Shown in pieces: positions 33,858-45,163 of a DNA stretch of 64,000 bases. Position 1 is the stretch's first letter, and every line of letters starts with the position of its first letter. The notes below the pieces were generated by a model. The model was not told the DNA's origin. It made no database searches and saw only the letters and a program-made list of their open reading frames with translations. Source of the DNA: Saccharum officinarum (lineage: Eukaryota; Streptophyta; Magnoliopsida; Poales; Poaceae); contig CM036215.1 of assembly GCA_020631735.1 (NCBI GenBank), forward strand, positions 11,124,346 to 11,188,345, written 5' to 3'. Both the position numbers and the translations under genes were made by a program.

Positions 33858-35612
33858 TCACCGGCCTTGCTGCCGCCGCCGCCGCCTGGCCGCGGCCACC
33901 GCGAGCGCGAGCAGGATCAGCGCGGGGCCTACCACCAAGCCGAGCCGGAACCCGCCGTGTCGCCATCGCCGCCGCCGGCCCCGCCCTCGCCCTCCTCCCA
34001 TGTTGCCGCGTCTTTCCTTGTTTTGGTTGTTCCCCTCACCGTCAGAGCTGCTGCTTCCTTCCGGCTCGGTCGTCCCTCCCGAACTCTCTGTTGGTGTCGC
34101 TGGCTTTGGAAGCTCCACCGTGGGCTCTTCGGCGGCAGGCAGCTCCGGCGCAGGTTCTTCGGTCGGCGCCTCAACCACTTGCATCGGCTCCTCGGCGGGT
34201 GGCTCCTGCACAGGTTCCTCGGCCGGCGCCTCAACCGGTGGCTGCTCTTGCACCGGCTCCTCGGCGGGTGGCTCCTGCACAGGTTCCTCGGTCGGCGTCT
34301 CGACCGGTTGCGGCTCTTGCACGGGTTCTTCAACGGGCGGCTCTTCTTGCACAGGTTCTTCCGCCGGCAGCTCTTGCACGTGTTCTTCTTCCTCCTCCTC
34401 TTGCCTCGGCGGCTCTTTTTCCACAGGTTCTTCCGCTGGAGGCGGTGGCGGCGGCTTCGGCTCCTCGGGCTCATGCACGATGGGCGGCTCTGGCGGCTTC
34501 GACTCTACTACGTCGCAGGGTATGTCCACTGGAGGCTGCGGCACGTCGGCCGGCGGGTCGGGCTCGCGGTGCGGCGGCCCGAGCACTTCGATCGGCGTCT
34601 CCACCAGCGGCTCCGGCTCCGCCGCCGGCTCGAACACGACGTCGCACTCGATGTCGACCACCCGCGGCTCGGCCTCCGCCTCCACCGGCGTCTCCACGGG
34701 CACGTCGCGGTCCTCCTCCTCTACCTCCACGGGAGTCTCCACCGCCACGTCCGTGACCACCGGCACCGGAGTCTCCACCGCCACGTCCGTGACGACCGGC
34801 ACCGGCGTCTCCACCGGCACGTCCGTGACCACCGGCACCGGAGTCTCCACCGGCACGTCCGTGACGACCGGCACCGGCGTCTCCACCGGCACGTCCGTGA
34901 CCACCGGCACCGGAGTCTCCACGGCCACGTCCGTGACCACGGGCAGCTCCGTCACGACCGGCACGTCGCGCGGCGGCGGCTCGGGCTCCGACTCCTCCGA
35001 CTCAACGTCGATCCAGTCCTCGTGCTCGAGCTCGAGGCTGGACGCCTCCTCGTCGCCGCCGAGGTCGAGCTCCTCCTCGACGTCGACGTCGCTGTCGGTT
35101 TCCACGCAGCCGGCGCTCTCGACGTCGAGCCGCGCCTCCTCCTCGTCGCCGTCCGGCGGGAGCAGCTTGGGCAAGATGACGACGAGCAGGCCGTCGTCCT
35201 CGTCGAAGCCGACGGTGATCCGGGCCACATCGGCGCCCGGCGGCACGTCGAACACGCGGCGGAACCCGTCCACCACTTGCCGGTGCGCCACGCGCACCCT
35301 CCCCGCCACCGCGGCGTCCACCGTGAAGGCGTCCTTGCTCGCGCACGCCACCGCCACCTCCGTGCCGGCCTCGCACACGCGGACCTCGATCTCATCCTTG
35401 GCGTAGCCTGCACGCGCACGCAACGCCAACGGATCGGAGGAGAATTACGAGTGGACGATCGATCGATCAGGATGGATGCTGCGTGCGTATGTACCAGGGA
35501 GGTGGGCGAGGACGAGGAAGGCGGCGTCGGTCTCGGTGGTGACGAAGGCGTAGTCCTCGCCGGGCGCGGGCGGGCAGGTGACTAGCACGGCGAGGTCGAG
35601 GTCGAGGTCCAT
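33858..35612 (-). CDS. HSP20-like (alpha-crystallin) protein with repeat-rich linker and C-terminal membrane anchor, RTM2-like
   Basis: Two exons, 35612-35495 and 35407-33858, joined in frame by GT-AG (…AHLPG-YAKDEIEV), 555 residues. I chose the ATG at 35612 (MDLDLDLAVLV) because the alpha-crystallin domain starts soon after; an upstream in-frame ATG at 35816 would add 68 unlikely residues. Residues about 25-125 have the small-HSP pattern (AFLVLAHLPGYAKDEIEVRV, FRRVFDVPPGADVARITVGF, GLLVVILPK). An acidic stretch follows, then six 12-residue repeats around VETPVPVVTDVP, then Pro/Glu repeats (EEPVQEPP). The C-terminus has an arginine cluster and a hydrophobic anchor (LGLVVGPALILLALAVAAA) followed by RRRRRQQGR. 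The domain order is that of plant RTM2-like tail-anchored HSP20 proteins, some of which act in phloem and virus restriction. The role here is inferred. Confidence 0.85.
34720..34950. repeat. 36-bp coding minisatellite in the HSP20-like gene
   Basis: CACGTCCGTGA recurs six times at 36-base spacing. Units alternate between two versions (…GACCACCGGCACCGGAGTC and …GACGACCGGCACCGGCGTC), so a 72-bp two-unit block was itself duplicated. It encodes the VETPVPVVTDV repeats. Confidence 0.9.
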
Positions 35613-38600
35613 GGCTGGCGCCCGCCTGGCTTGCCGCGGCGGCATGAACGATCTGTGGCGGTGGTGGTGCCATGCGTGTGGGGTGGACTCCTGTGGCTTA
35701 AGCCTCGGAGTCGGAGCAGGTCTGGACTGGACCCAGAATGTGAGCGCGTCTTGAGCTTGGAGGCAGGATGGCATGGCCGGCGGGGTGCCGGTGCCTTTGC
35801 ATTGGTAGCACGGCACGGATGCATTCCTCTCCGGGGTGGGTTTGGAATGAAGAGATGCTCCGGCCGGCGGAAAGGCTAATGGATTGGTCCTTGCTATTCA
35901 GTCGTTCGTACACGTTGAATTTAAAGACAAGAGAACGTTTGGAGCTCAACCTCAATGAGAACGTCCACGTCACTCCGATTAACTCTAGCCGTCCGATCTT
36001 CGATCCTACGGCTGGTGTTGCTTGAAGCCACTTCCATCCGGAGCATATTCGCGTGGCTTCTGCTGCTTCCGCTTCTACTCATCGCCAAATATATATGCTG
36101 GCTTCTTATTCACAACACACCCGCATCCCCTCTCTCGTGTAGTCGTGTCCGTCTCTCCTCCCTCTCCCTCACTCTGGGCGGCTAGGGCGGGCCCCATCGC
36201 GCACATCCCGGCGACGGCGGCGTGGCAGGGCCCCGACGCGGCGGCGGCGGCGTCGCGGCCCCCCAGGCGCGGCAGGCCTAACATGGGCGGGCGGGCCCCG
36301 ACGCAGCGGCGGCGCGGTGGCAGCAGCGGCGCGGTGCGGTGGCGGTCGCGGCACGGCGCCCCGTTGCGGGCACGCTCCAGCGGCGGCCGCAGGCGCAGGG
36401 CGAGCTTGCCCGCCTCTCCCAGCTCCCTCCTCTCCCGGATCTGTTCTCTTCATCGGATTTATGCGACGCGAGGTTAGTGCTAGCAAGGCAAGGTAGGCAG
36501 CTAACCCCACCATCTTCTCTCCGATTCCATGGTTACATGCGGTGCCTCCATGACTGGGTTCGTTCGTCCCTCACTGGATCTATGTAGGGCAGCGTGGGAG
36601 CGAGGTCTCGCCGGCCAAGGGGCAGCGGCGGTGTGGCCGGGGGCTAGGCTATTGTGCCTGTGCGTCTGATGGAGTTGGGTGACTGTGCTCAACAGCTCCC
36701 TTCAAATTGCTTGCTCACTGTCAATTTGGTGTTTGTTGCTTGGTTTTTAGAGGAAAAAATGTTTTTTAATCTACCTGCAGAGCATTAGAGGTGATAGGAA
36801 ACTAGATGTTTTAGTCCATGGAGATCCACGGTCAGGCTTCTCGCTACTAGCGCTGGTGGTTAATGCAGTTCTCTAGATTTCTACTTAGTTTATAGGTTTA
36901 TTGAGGGACATTCCTTTGATTAACTGAATTGTTTAGTAATCATGTCACTTTGTTTCATGGTTCTGTCGCAAAATAAATTAAAATGGTTCATGCCCCCAAA
37001 CCAATGTACATGTTCCTCTCTTTCTCATGTTGTTGCAGCGGATTAAAGTTTCAAATTACTTCAGGAATTCAGTGTGAGTGATCCCTGGTGACTGGTGTGG
37101 GTGAGCCCTATCAGCAGTCAGCTCCCATAGCCATGCACAGAAAATGAAAACATAGAGTCAGTTAAGGATTTTTTGGAACTTCCTGTCACTCACCTTTTAC
37201 TTTAATTAAATTAGTTTTCTGAGCTCTAAACTTGGTTGAATATTCAAACTTGCCAGGAGTGTGACGTAGGATTTTTGATGTCCCATTTTATGAATATTCA
37301 CACAAACAGGTACTCTATCTGAGCACATCTCTTGTGTTTTTTCCCTGCCATAGTGATGGGTCCTTGGTGGGGGTTCAGAAAATAATCAGTGCCTTTTCTT
37401 CCCTGCATGTTTTGGTCCAATGAAATTGGTATGCCTGGACGCCTGGTAACTAAGGACTAAGGATGAAAACGGTCGAAAACGACATTAAAATATAGAAAAA
37501 CGAAAGCGGTCGGTTCGGGATATTTCTACATTTAGCAATTAAAGAGTACAAAAAATGATTGCAAATGGTTGTGAAACCAATTGAAATTGACAATTTTTCA
37601 TGTTAGAAAACGGTACATTTCTTCACAGGCTGCAGCCACTTGCACTCTAATATAATGAGGTTTAATAGGGTTCAGTTTGGTATTTGTTAGTGTGAGATAA
37701 CAATGTGTTCCTAGCATTTGATAGCCTGAAGCGTCAATCGCCTTTGCTTTCAAAAATGGTAGCATGTTCATTTCTCAATCCCTAAAACACTGGGATTTAC
37801 AGGAAGCTAGAATTGTAGAAATCATAAAGCATATAATATATGATGATTGATGCTCTTGTTATTCCTTGATTAGGTTCAGATTTTTACATGTATACCTTTG
37901 TATTGGTTGGTTGCAGGAAGTGTCTTTAGTAAAAGTAGAGATAGGAGAATCATTTTGGATGATACATTGGTTGGTTGGTTGCACAGTCAATCGTCATTTG
38001 AGTCCACTGATTAGCTTTAGTTTTTGCTTCTGAATTCTGATTCATGATTTGGAGTCAATCATCATTTGTATTTCGTTGTATTGCAGCCTGTGATGATTCA
38101 TGATTTGGAAATTTGGTGATGGTTGGGGTTGGGAGAGGAGATGGCTGTAGTAATTCTGATTTGGACATTTGGATTTGGTGTGTGGAGTAGGATGTGGTGA
38201 TTTCTGTTTTTTTTACGTTTGAATTTGGTGATGTCAGGTTTTGTACCAAATATTATGGCACTGATGAGTGATTACTGCAATGCAGGATGTATGTTTCTTA
38301 AAGGTTTGTCAGCTGCTGTAATTTTGAAGCTCATAGCTCAACCTCAGCGCCAACACAGCTTCGTGGTGGTACTTCAATCCTCCCATTCCTGAGGCTCGCC
38401 AGCCAGTTCTACAGCAGGTATATTGCTTCGGTATCTCAACTACTGTCATATAAATTGTTCTGTCTGAGCTTTTGGACAATAATCCTATCTCTGTATAAGT
38501 GAAATAGATGAGATGGTGAACTGTGATACTAATTCAATGGTTGCCTGATGATCCAAGCAAGTTTGGTGATTCCATAACAGGAATGCTTGCCATGCAATGA

Positions 38601-39973
38601 CATAACAGGCATGCTTGAAATGCAATGCAATGCAGCTACATACTTCTTAAACCATGCTTGCAATGACATAGTAGGCATTGGCCTTTGTTTTGATAATTTA
38701 GACAGATTGCTCATTTCCCTTTCCTTATCCTTAAATATCCACATGAATATATTAATATGGGAATAGTATTAGAGACCTAATTGGCAATCAAATATGCTAG
38801 ATTGGCTCTTCAATCTCTAGATTAATTAAAAAATAGTTTGTCCATATGAGTTTGCTTCTTTATGATTGTATAGATAGTGATGGCAAGCACATGGCTTCCC
38901 ATTATTTAATTTTGAGAATGTACTATTAGCAATCCTTGCTAAATAGATCCGCAATATTAAACATGGTGTATGCACTGCCCTTAGTTATTTATTGTCCCCT
39001 TGCAGATTAGGGGTGCTGAATTGCTGAAGATAGGATCTAGAATGTTTTGGTTGGATCAGCCACATGTGTTGCTTTCTTTTCAGCACTGGCCCCCTGTCAA
39101 AGTATCAATTTGCAGGTAAAAAACTGCTAGAGATGATATAGAATGTTTTTCATGGTGATGCCCTTTTCTGTTCTCTGCTAGCTAGGTTCACCAAACTCCA
39201 AGTTAACTAATATTTTTTACCTGAGTTGCGTGTTGGCCAAACCATTTTCAGGCAAGTCAAATGTACATGTTGCTTTGCAGTTTTTTTCTTCATTGCAATA
39301 TGTTAAAATGCCAATTCACTCCATCTCAAGTCTAATCTCCTATCTGCTGATTTGCAAGATTTTTGCATGTCCAGTGGTTGTCCTACTGAATCAAATTTTG
39401 TTGGATTTTGCTTTATTTGTTGCAGCCCAGTGTGTAAACACTGATACTAACATTTTTTCTGGCAGTCCTGCTTCATGTTTGGACAAAGGTTTTGAGACCT
39501 TCTGAGTTCTGACATGTGGTGCCGCACGATCTCCTGTACCAAGCTGCAGCATGAAAGAACCATTGTGCCTTTGTTGCTGCTGATGCTACTGCCCACTAAG
39601 TTGTTCCGGAGTAGAGTCTGAGCTTCCGGTTGCGGCTATAACCAGACCTCGCCTCCATAAGGGCAAAATGTCAATGGCGCGTTGTTGTTCTCAGCGATAT
39701 TGCAAGGTGAATGAAATAGTGTTTACTGTATTAAGCTACACTCGCGGTTTCCCATATGAAACATAAACCAAATCAAGTGACATGGTCACATTTCAGTATC
39801 TTTGTCTTGGAGGATAGTAGACCATGAATTTTGTGGTGATTTTTTCTCGGCTTGTGTTTGCCTTCTGTGCTCTATTTTTGTGGTGATTTTTGGTTAAACG
39901 GTGATTTTTTCTATCCTAATATGCCAGTGTGAGACTGTTTCATGTAAGATATAAATACTATTTGGACACCCTA
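35613..39973. other. Upstream region of HSP20-like gene, then unassigned transposon-like sequence
   Basis: 35613-36080 should hold the gene's promoter. At 36180-36480 there is a very GC-rich stretch ending CGACGCGAG-GTTAGTG, like a CpG-rich first exon with a donor. From there to 39970 the sequence is AT-rich with T-rich tracts and AG/GT-bounded short pieces (for example 38340-38420), but no open frame worth naming. Its right end leads to a Helitron terminus at 41279, so it may be Helitron cargo with captured exons. No 5' Helitron end was found. Confidence 0.4.
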
Positions 39974-41006
39974 TGTTATGGACGTCGTTGGGATTGGGAG
40001 GAGAGAGTCGAGGGAAGCGGCGGCGGAGCTACAGTACCCGCGCGCTACAGTGCCGCGGTACTGTTCATGTCGGCGAGAGGCAGAGGGCCGGCGGCTAGGG
40101 CTGTGAGGGGCGCTGGGAACGCCGACCGCGGGGCTTCGTTCACGGCCGGCAAGAGAGAAGGTTTTTCCTTCTAATCTCTTGCTCGATTAGATTGATACAT
40201 CTTCTCTCCTTATATAGAGAGGATTTCTTGACCTTGACCCCTAAGCAAGCATCTTCTGCAGCCGCCGCCGTGCTCGGAGACCGCGCGCAGCAGCCTGCGC
40301 CGCACCACAGCCGACACGGTGAATAAGCATCGGCTGCGCTGCGATGTTTCGCTGCTTGATCTGTTGTGCGGTGTCTGCCTTCGCGCGGCGAAGCACAGCT
40401 TGGAGGAACTGCGACGGGGTGCGGGGCTGAATTAGCTGCAGATCGCACAGCCGCTGCACTCGCCGGCGCGCCAGGAGGCCATGCGCCGCCGCCTGCAACC
40501 GCACCGCCGCCGACACCTGACGCGCAAATACGGTTTGACGGCTCTCCATGGCGGCCAACCATGAGTTGTGGTACGCCTGCTGTGCGTTGATGTCGGCCAG
40601 CGCCTTGACGATTTGATCCCACAGCGGCTCATCGGAACCTGACATCTCCGATACTAGATTGTTATGGACGTCGTTGGGATTGGGAGGAGAGAGTCGAGGG
40701 AAGCGGCGGCGGAGCTATAGTACCCGCGCGCTGCAGTGCCGCGGGTACTGTTCACGTCGGCGAGAGGCAGAGGGCCGGCGGCTAGGGCTGTGAGGGGCGC
40801 TGGGAACGCCGGCCGCGGGGCTTCGCCCACGGCCGGCAAGAGAGAAGGTTTTTCCTTCTAATCTCTTGCTTGATTAGATTGATACATCTCCTCTCCTTAT
40901 ATAGAGATGATTTCTTGACTTACAAGCAAGGCTTACTTGACCCCTAAGCAAGCAACTAATTAACCCTAACGGGCTAAGGCCCAATAGGCCCTTGACTCTT
41001 CTAACA
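39974..41006 (-). mobile_element. TRIM-like small LTR retrotransposon
   Basis: 1,033 bp flanked by CCCTA (39969-39973 and 41007-41011). The right LTR (40660-41006, 347 bp) starts TGTTATGGACG and ends CTTCTAACA. The left copy (39974 to about 40250) matches it with scattered changes but lacks the last 90 or so bases. On the minus strand the sequence after the right LTR reads TCTAGTATCGGAG, a degenerate initiator-tRNA primer site, so the element reads leftward. It has no pol; it carries the short ORF described next. Confidence 0.8.
40241..40645 (-). CDS. Short ORF with IQ-type motifs inside the TRIM-like element
   Basis: 134 residues, starting MSGSDEPLWDQIVKALADIN a few bases after the primer site and ending at the left LTR. 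A helical first third (QAYHNSWLAAMESRQ) is followed by AAVRLQAAAHGLLARRRVQR and later AAQAAARGLRARRRLQK. Both resemble calmodulin-binding IQ motifs (basic, with ARRR). It has no Gag zinc knuckle. It could be a captured IQ-protein fragment or a reduced Gag; similar motifs occur in other grass element proteins as I recall. Occupying almost the whole internal region suggests it is kept by the element, but no function is shown. Confidence 0.55.
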   Translation of the reverse strand: MSGSDEPLWDQIVKALADINAQQAYHNSWLAAMESRQTVFARQVSAAVRLQAAAHGLLARRRVQRLCDLQLIQPRTPSQFLQAVLRRAKADTAQQIKQRNIAAQPMLIHRVGCGAAQAAARGLRARRRLQKMLA

Positions 41007-41250
41007 CCCTATATGTCTCATAGTCTCATGTACTATATAAATATGTAGTGTATGAACATCTTGTAGCTGTTTTAGAAATTCAGCTTGAGATTCGGCACTC
41101 ATGTTGTCCAAAACGTGGTCTGAGTGGTGGAAACAAATGTCTCCTGTGATATGTTTTGTTTCAACATTATCCCATTTTCTAGATAGAACCTGTCATATTC
41201 ATTTTTTGTCAACTTTATTCCATTTCCTAGATAGGGTTGTGGCTATGACT

Positions 41251-41279
41251 CGCGCGCATGGGCGCGCGCAAATCACTAG
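41251..41279 (+). mobile_element. Helitron 3' terminus
   Basis: A perfect hairpin CGCGCGC-ATGG-GCGCGCG (41251-41268) is followed by CAAATCACTAG and then T. This is the standard Helitron end. Its 5' end was not located. Confidence 0.75.
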
Positions 41280-41434
41280 TCGTTGATCAAATCAAAGAAT
41301 CCGACCGGACAGAAATGTGGTGGAACGTTTTCAGAGCAAACGTCTTTGCTTGGCCAAGGAACCTACTACGTAGCTTTATGTAAAGAAAAAAAGAATAACG
41401 ATTGCTGGGGCTCCCAGCTCTGCGTACGTGCAAA

Positions 41435-41680
41435 GGGGTTGTTTAGTTGTGAAAAAGTTTGGGTTCGGCTACTGTAGCACTTTTCGTTTTATTTGGCAAT
41501 TTATGTCTAATCATGGACTAATTAGGCTCAAAAGATTTGTCTCGTGATTTACAACTAAACTGTGTAATTAGTTTTTTCTTTCGTCTACATTTAGTACTCC
41601 ATGCATGTGCCGCAAGATTTAATGTGACAGATACTGTATCACTTTTTGGGTTCACTTTTCGTGAACTAAACAGGCTCAAA
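41435..41680. mobile_element. Tourist-like MITE
   Basis: Ends GGGGTTGTTTAGTT and (reversed) GAGCCTGTTTAGTTCAC. The interior has CTACTGTAGCACTTTTCG, TTTGGCAAT and AAAAGATTTGTCTCG, the same family as the element at 32966. The target duplication is unclear. Confidence 0.7.
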
Positions 41681-41767
41681 GAATAACGGAGCAGATCTAA
41701 CAGAGTGACAGGTTGTTGTATTGTTTAGGGCGTGCCCAACGCGGGCAGTAGAATTTGTTAGCCTCGC

Positions 41768-42029
41768 CCTCGTTTAGTTCACAGAATAGGGGAGAAAAAC
41801 ACTGTATCAGAATTCCTGTAGCATTTCGTTTGTATTTGGTAAAAATTATCCAAATTTTGACTAACTAAGCTTAAAATGTTCGTCTCGCAAAGTACAACAA
41901 AACTGTGCAATTAGTTTTTGATTTCATCAACATTTAGTACTTCATGCATTTGCCGACATTTTGATATAACGGAGAATCTTCTTTTTGCATGGTGGAATTT
42001 GGAGAAGAATTAGGGAACTAAACAAGGGT
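41768..42029. mobile_element. Tourist-like MITE, second copy
   Basis: Ends CCCTCGTTTAGTTCAC and (reversed) GACCCTTGTTTAGTTCC. The interior has CCTGTAGCATTTCG and GTTCGTCTCGC as in related MITEs, more diverged. Non-coding. Confidence 0.65.
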
Positions 42030-44039
42030 CTCGTCCAAAAGTACCGGTCTAGGTAGACATGAGTAAACTAAGGCTACTGTATACTCAATGCCGGCTATAG
42101 CATGTGGTCCCATGAGTCATTGTCGCTCTGTCCTTTGCTGGCAACATGCACGCTGCTTTTCACAGCAGGGTGCCTCTTCTTCCCAACGCTCGCTACAGCC
42201 GGTGGCTTGAACTTTTGCAGATGAGGCTCCCGGCAGCCTCTGGAGGCACATCTGACAAACCTGCGAGGCTGTCAATCGTTGTGAGGTGGACGACTGGTTC
42301 CGAGGTGGCTCTGGGGCAGCATGACAACGTGCAGCCTTGGGCACGCCCTTATAGTTCAACAGACCTCAGTTGGTCCATTGGTTTGGAAAGAAACATTTTG
42401 TCAGTGTTCCAACCTGCGACGTGCTCATCTCATGAGCCCAATCTCGCCTGACCATATTCTATTTTTTTTTCTTCTAAAAAAGATACAAGATTATATTTGG
42501 GGATTTTGGTGTTACTGCTAGGGGTTTGGGTTTAAGGTTTTGGATATTTGGGGATTAGACCGAGGAGAAAAGATATCCGCGAACCATGGCGAAGAATGTT
42601 CATGGAGATGTGATAGTACAACAAAGGTGGGTAACTTGGCATGAGAAGTCGTCCCATCTAGAGTTGAAGTGTGGGCTTTGGATAATTTGTAAGGAGTGAA
42701 GGCCCAGCAAGTCTGCCTCCACTTTAGGTTGTCCCTACCATGGTTGTGGCCTTGTGGGGAAAGGAGTGCCAAATCTAGCGCCTTCAGTTAATCTGCCCTA
42801 AACAAGTGGACCAAAGGGTGAGATAGCGGTGACAGCCTGACAAATACTTGAGATAATTGTCAGCGTGAAAGTCAAACGAAGAAGAAGAAGAAAAAGACAA
42901 CTCTAAAAGCTTGTTAGCGTCGAAGTCAAATGAAGAAGAAAAATATGACCCTAAAATTAATCTATCTAGATTTATAGAAAATTTTGATGTGAATAGAGAG
43001 GCGAAATGGACTAAACCCCTTTGGACAGGCCAATTCAAATTACCCCCATTGCCCTCGTTGTCACCAAGAATGGATCCAACCAACCTTTTGTGAGTTTGTC
43101 GAGATAGATCAAGGAGAGAGAGAGAGAACCTTAGCTATCAAACGAATTGCTCAGGCAACTATTCCCATGGTCCATGGATATCAACATCATGAAGATTGAA
43201 GGAATACAATATCGTGTTGGTGGGAGATAGATTTGATGATGAGGAAGAAAACCCTATCATGGTCTTCGATGATGATAGCCCTACCTCACCGTAGCCCCTA
43301 ATTGATCTATTGCTGGAGGTGATGCCACCTCCAGCACGATGATATGCATCTCCTATCAATAATGAGGATGCCATTGACAATAAAAACAAGACGCAGGCGC
43401 AAGTGTTATGATAGATCGTCGCTTCGTCGGAGTGCTCGCCTCACCCAGTGCAATAGTTTGAGGAACTTGGGCATCATTGGGAAGGATGGGAAGTTTGATA
43501 CTTTGATCAAGATGTAATTCAACACTACGCAGACTGCCCAATGCAAGGTCTCATGCATGCGGAAGGTCATGCTTTTTGGGACCTTTGTGGTGGGGATTTG
43601 TTGCCTTTTTCTTAGGTTTTTTTGGTTGCACTTGTTGTGGGTTGTGTTCTAAAGGTTTGGTATGACGGGTCCAATCCAATATGAGTTGCTTTAGGTGGTT
43701 TTTGGTTTTCGGTTTATGTGATGTTTAGTCATTGCGATCGTTGATCCACCCTCAAAGGACGGTGGCGGCGCGTGCGACGAGCGTGGTAGCAAGTGCGGCC
43801 TGGGCGACGGCGGCGCGACAACGAGCGTGGAGGAGGAAGTCCCAACGTGGGGGCTGCCTGCGTAGAAACCGCTCATTTCATCCCAACGCCAAAGTAGCGA
43901 TTTCTTCGTACCTGGGTTGACGAGTAGACGTGATTTCCCTCCTAAGAAACGGTTTTATCAGATTTTCCTCTCTTTCCTTATCAATTAGATTGACACGTCA
44001 GAATTTTTTCTCTTTCCTCATTAAATATACCACTGAGAG
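42030..44039. other. Unassigned interval, possible gene fragments
   Basis: 42130-42450 is balanced in base composition with a plus-strand frame (RYSRWLELLQMRLPAASGG) that I do not recognise. 43390-43560 reads, with stops, RRSARLTQCNSLRNLG and GKDGKFDTLIKM on the plus strand, which looks like a transposon-protein fragment. No intact gene is visible. Confidence 0.35.
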
Positions 44040-44432
44040 TGCCCTAATAAGCTAGCAATTTTTGTTGGATTTTATTGGCCTTGGGCCTTGGTCCAACCTT
44101 AAATCAGATATACTCCAAGGCCTATAATAAATACCAATGCAATAAAGGGTCAACCTTGTATAAGGATATTGTCTCAACTTAAATAGATGACTATTAATGT
44201 AACTATTGTGCATTTAGAAAAGATGTGGAAGGTGAGCCACGTGCCTGCACATGTGTCGCTCCACAAACGTGCTCAAGTAGTGGTCAGTCCATGACATGAG
44301 TGGTGCAATGCCAACGAAGGTTTTAAGACTCCAAACTCAAAATAAGAAGGGTGAGACTGTCGGATGCCGAACTGATGGATTGAGTGAAGGTAGTGAGAGA
44401 TAGAAGATTTTTTTTTTCGCTTTTTAATAATA
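44040..44432 (-). repeat. Copy A of a Helitron-derived repeat
   Basis: Shares with 44433-44808, 47917-48310 and 51072-51508 the series AGCTAGC..TTTTTGT..GG, CCAATGCAATAAA, ACATGAGTGG and ACTCAAAATAAGAAG. It is followed by the flank GATGGATTGAGTGAAGG...TTTTTAATAA seen at the end of each tandem unit. Confidence 0.6.
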
Positions 44433-44808
44433 CTAGCAAATATTTCCATGTGTTGCAACATGTTGCACAATTTGTCGCATGATGCTTGTGCAAATGGTAA
44501 ATAAGCTAGCTACTTTTGGTGGATATAATCGTGCTTTTACTCAACCATAGACTAAAGAAATTCCATGACCCATACTAAATGTTAATGCAATAAAAGATTA
44601 CTCCTGTCATATGCGGTTGTCATGTGCACACATGTTGTGAGTTTAAAAGATAAAAGACGTACCATACGTCCCGTGCGAGTGTCGTGACATGAAGTCATGA
44701 TGAAGAGGCTTGGACAACCAATTTATAACATGAATGTGATAATAATAGAAGTTCTACAACTCTAAATTAAAAAAAGTGTGGAAGTGACAACTGATGACCC
44801 AACGAGAG
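44433..44808 (-). mobile_element. Copy B: minus-strand Helitron end
   Basis: On the minus strand it ends TGTTGCAACACATGGAAATATTTGCTAG followed by T (written here as the complement of 44433-44460), the usual Helitron 3' terminus with a short hairpin. A Stowaway element follows it on the right. Confidence 0.6.
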
Positions 44809-45028
44809 TATTCCCTCAGTCCAATTAAAAATGTCGTTTTTGACTTACTTTTTATTTGAACGTTTGTCTTATTCAAAATTTTTATACAAATAATAAAATA
44901 AATAAATCATTATTAAAATATCTCTAATGATAAAATAAGTCATAACAGAATAATAGTATTTATACAAAAATTTTGAATAAAACAAACGAAAATAAAAAAA
45001 CGACACTTTTAATAGGATATAGGAAATA
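44809..45028. mobile_element. Stowaway MITE
   Basis: About 220 bp bounded by TA. The left end TATTCCCTCAGTCCAATTAA and the right end, reversed as TATTTCCTATATCCTATTAA, match. The inner arms (TTTATACAAATAATA / TAGTATTTATACAAA) also pair, so the whole unit can fold. It is absent from the paralogous position near 48290. Confidence 0.75.
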
Positions 45029-45163
45029 CAAGAAAATTATATAGCCCATATATATCAGTGAAACAAGTACACACGTACTAGTACGTACGTGGTCAGACGA
45101 TGTCGGTTGACTGACTAGGAGTAATTGCCATAGCCCCTGTATAAGTCTAAATGCAAACAATTA

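Noticed and set aside
33692..35585. Plus-strand frames of 354, 468 and 620 residues
   Set aside because: They are antisense shadows of the HSP20-like gene, made open by its repeat composition (Ser/Gly/Thr or His/Arg/Leu runs).
35610..35816. Upstream ATG (35816) as the start of the HSP20-like protein
   Set aside because: It adds 68 residues of Pro/His/Gln-rich sequence before the domain; the ATG at 35612 gives the expected short N-terminus.
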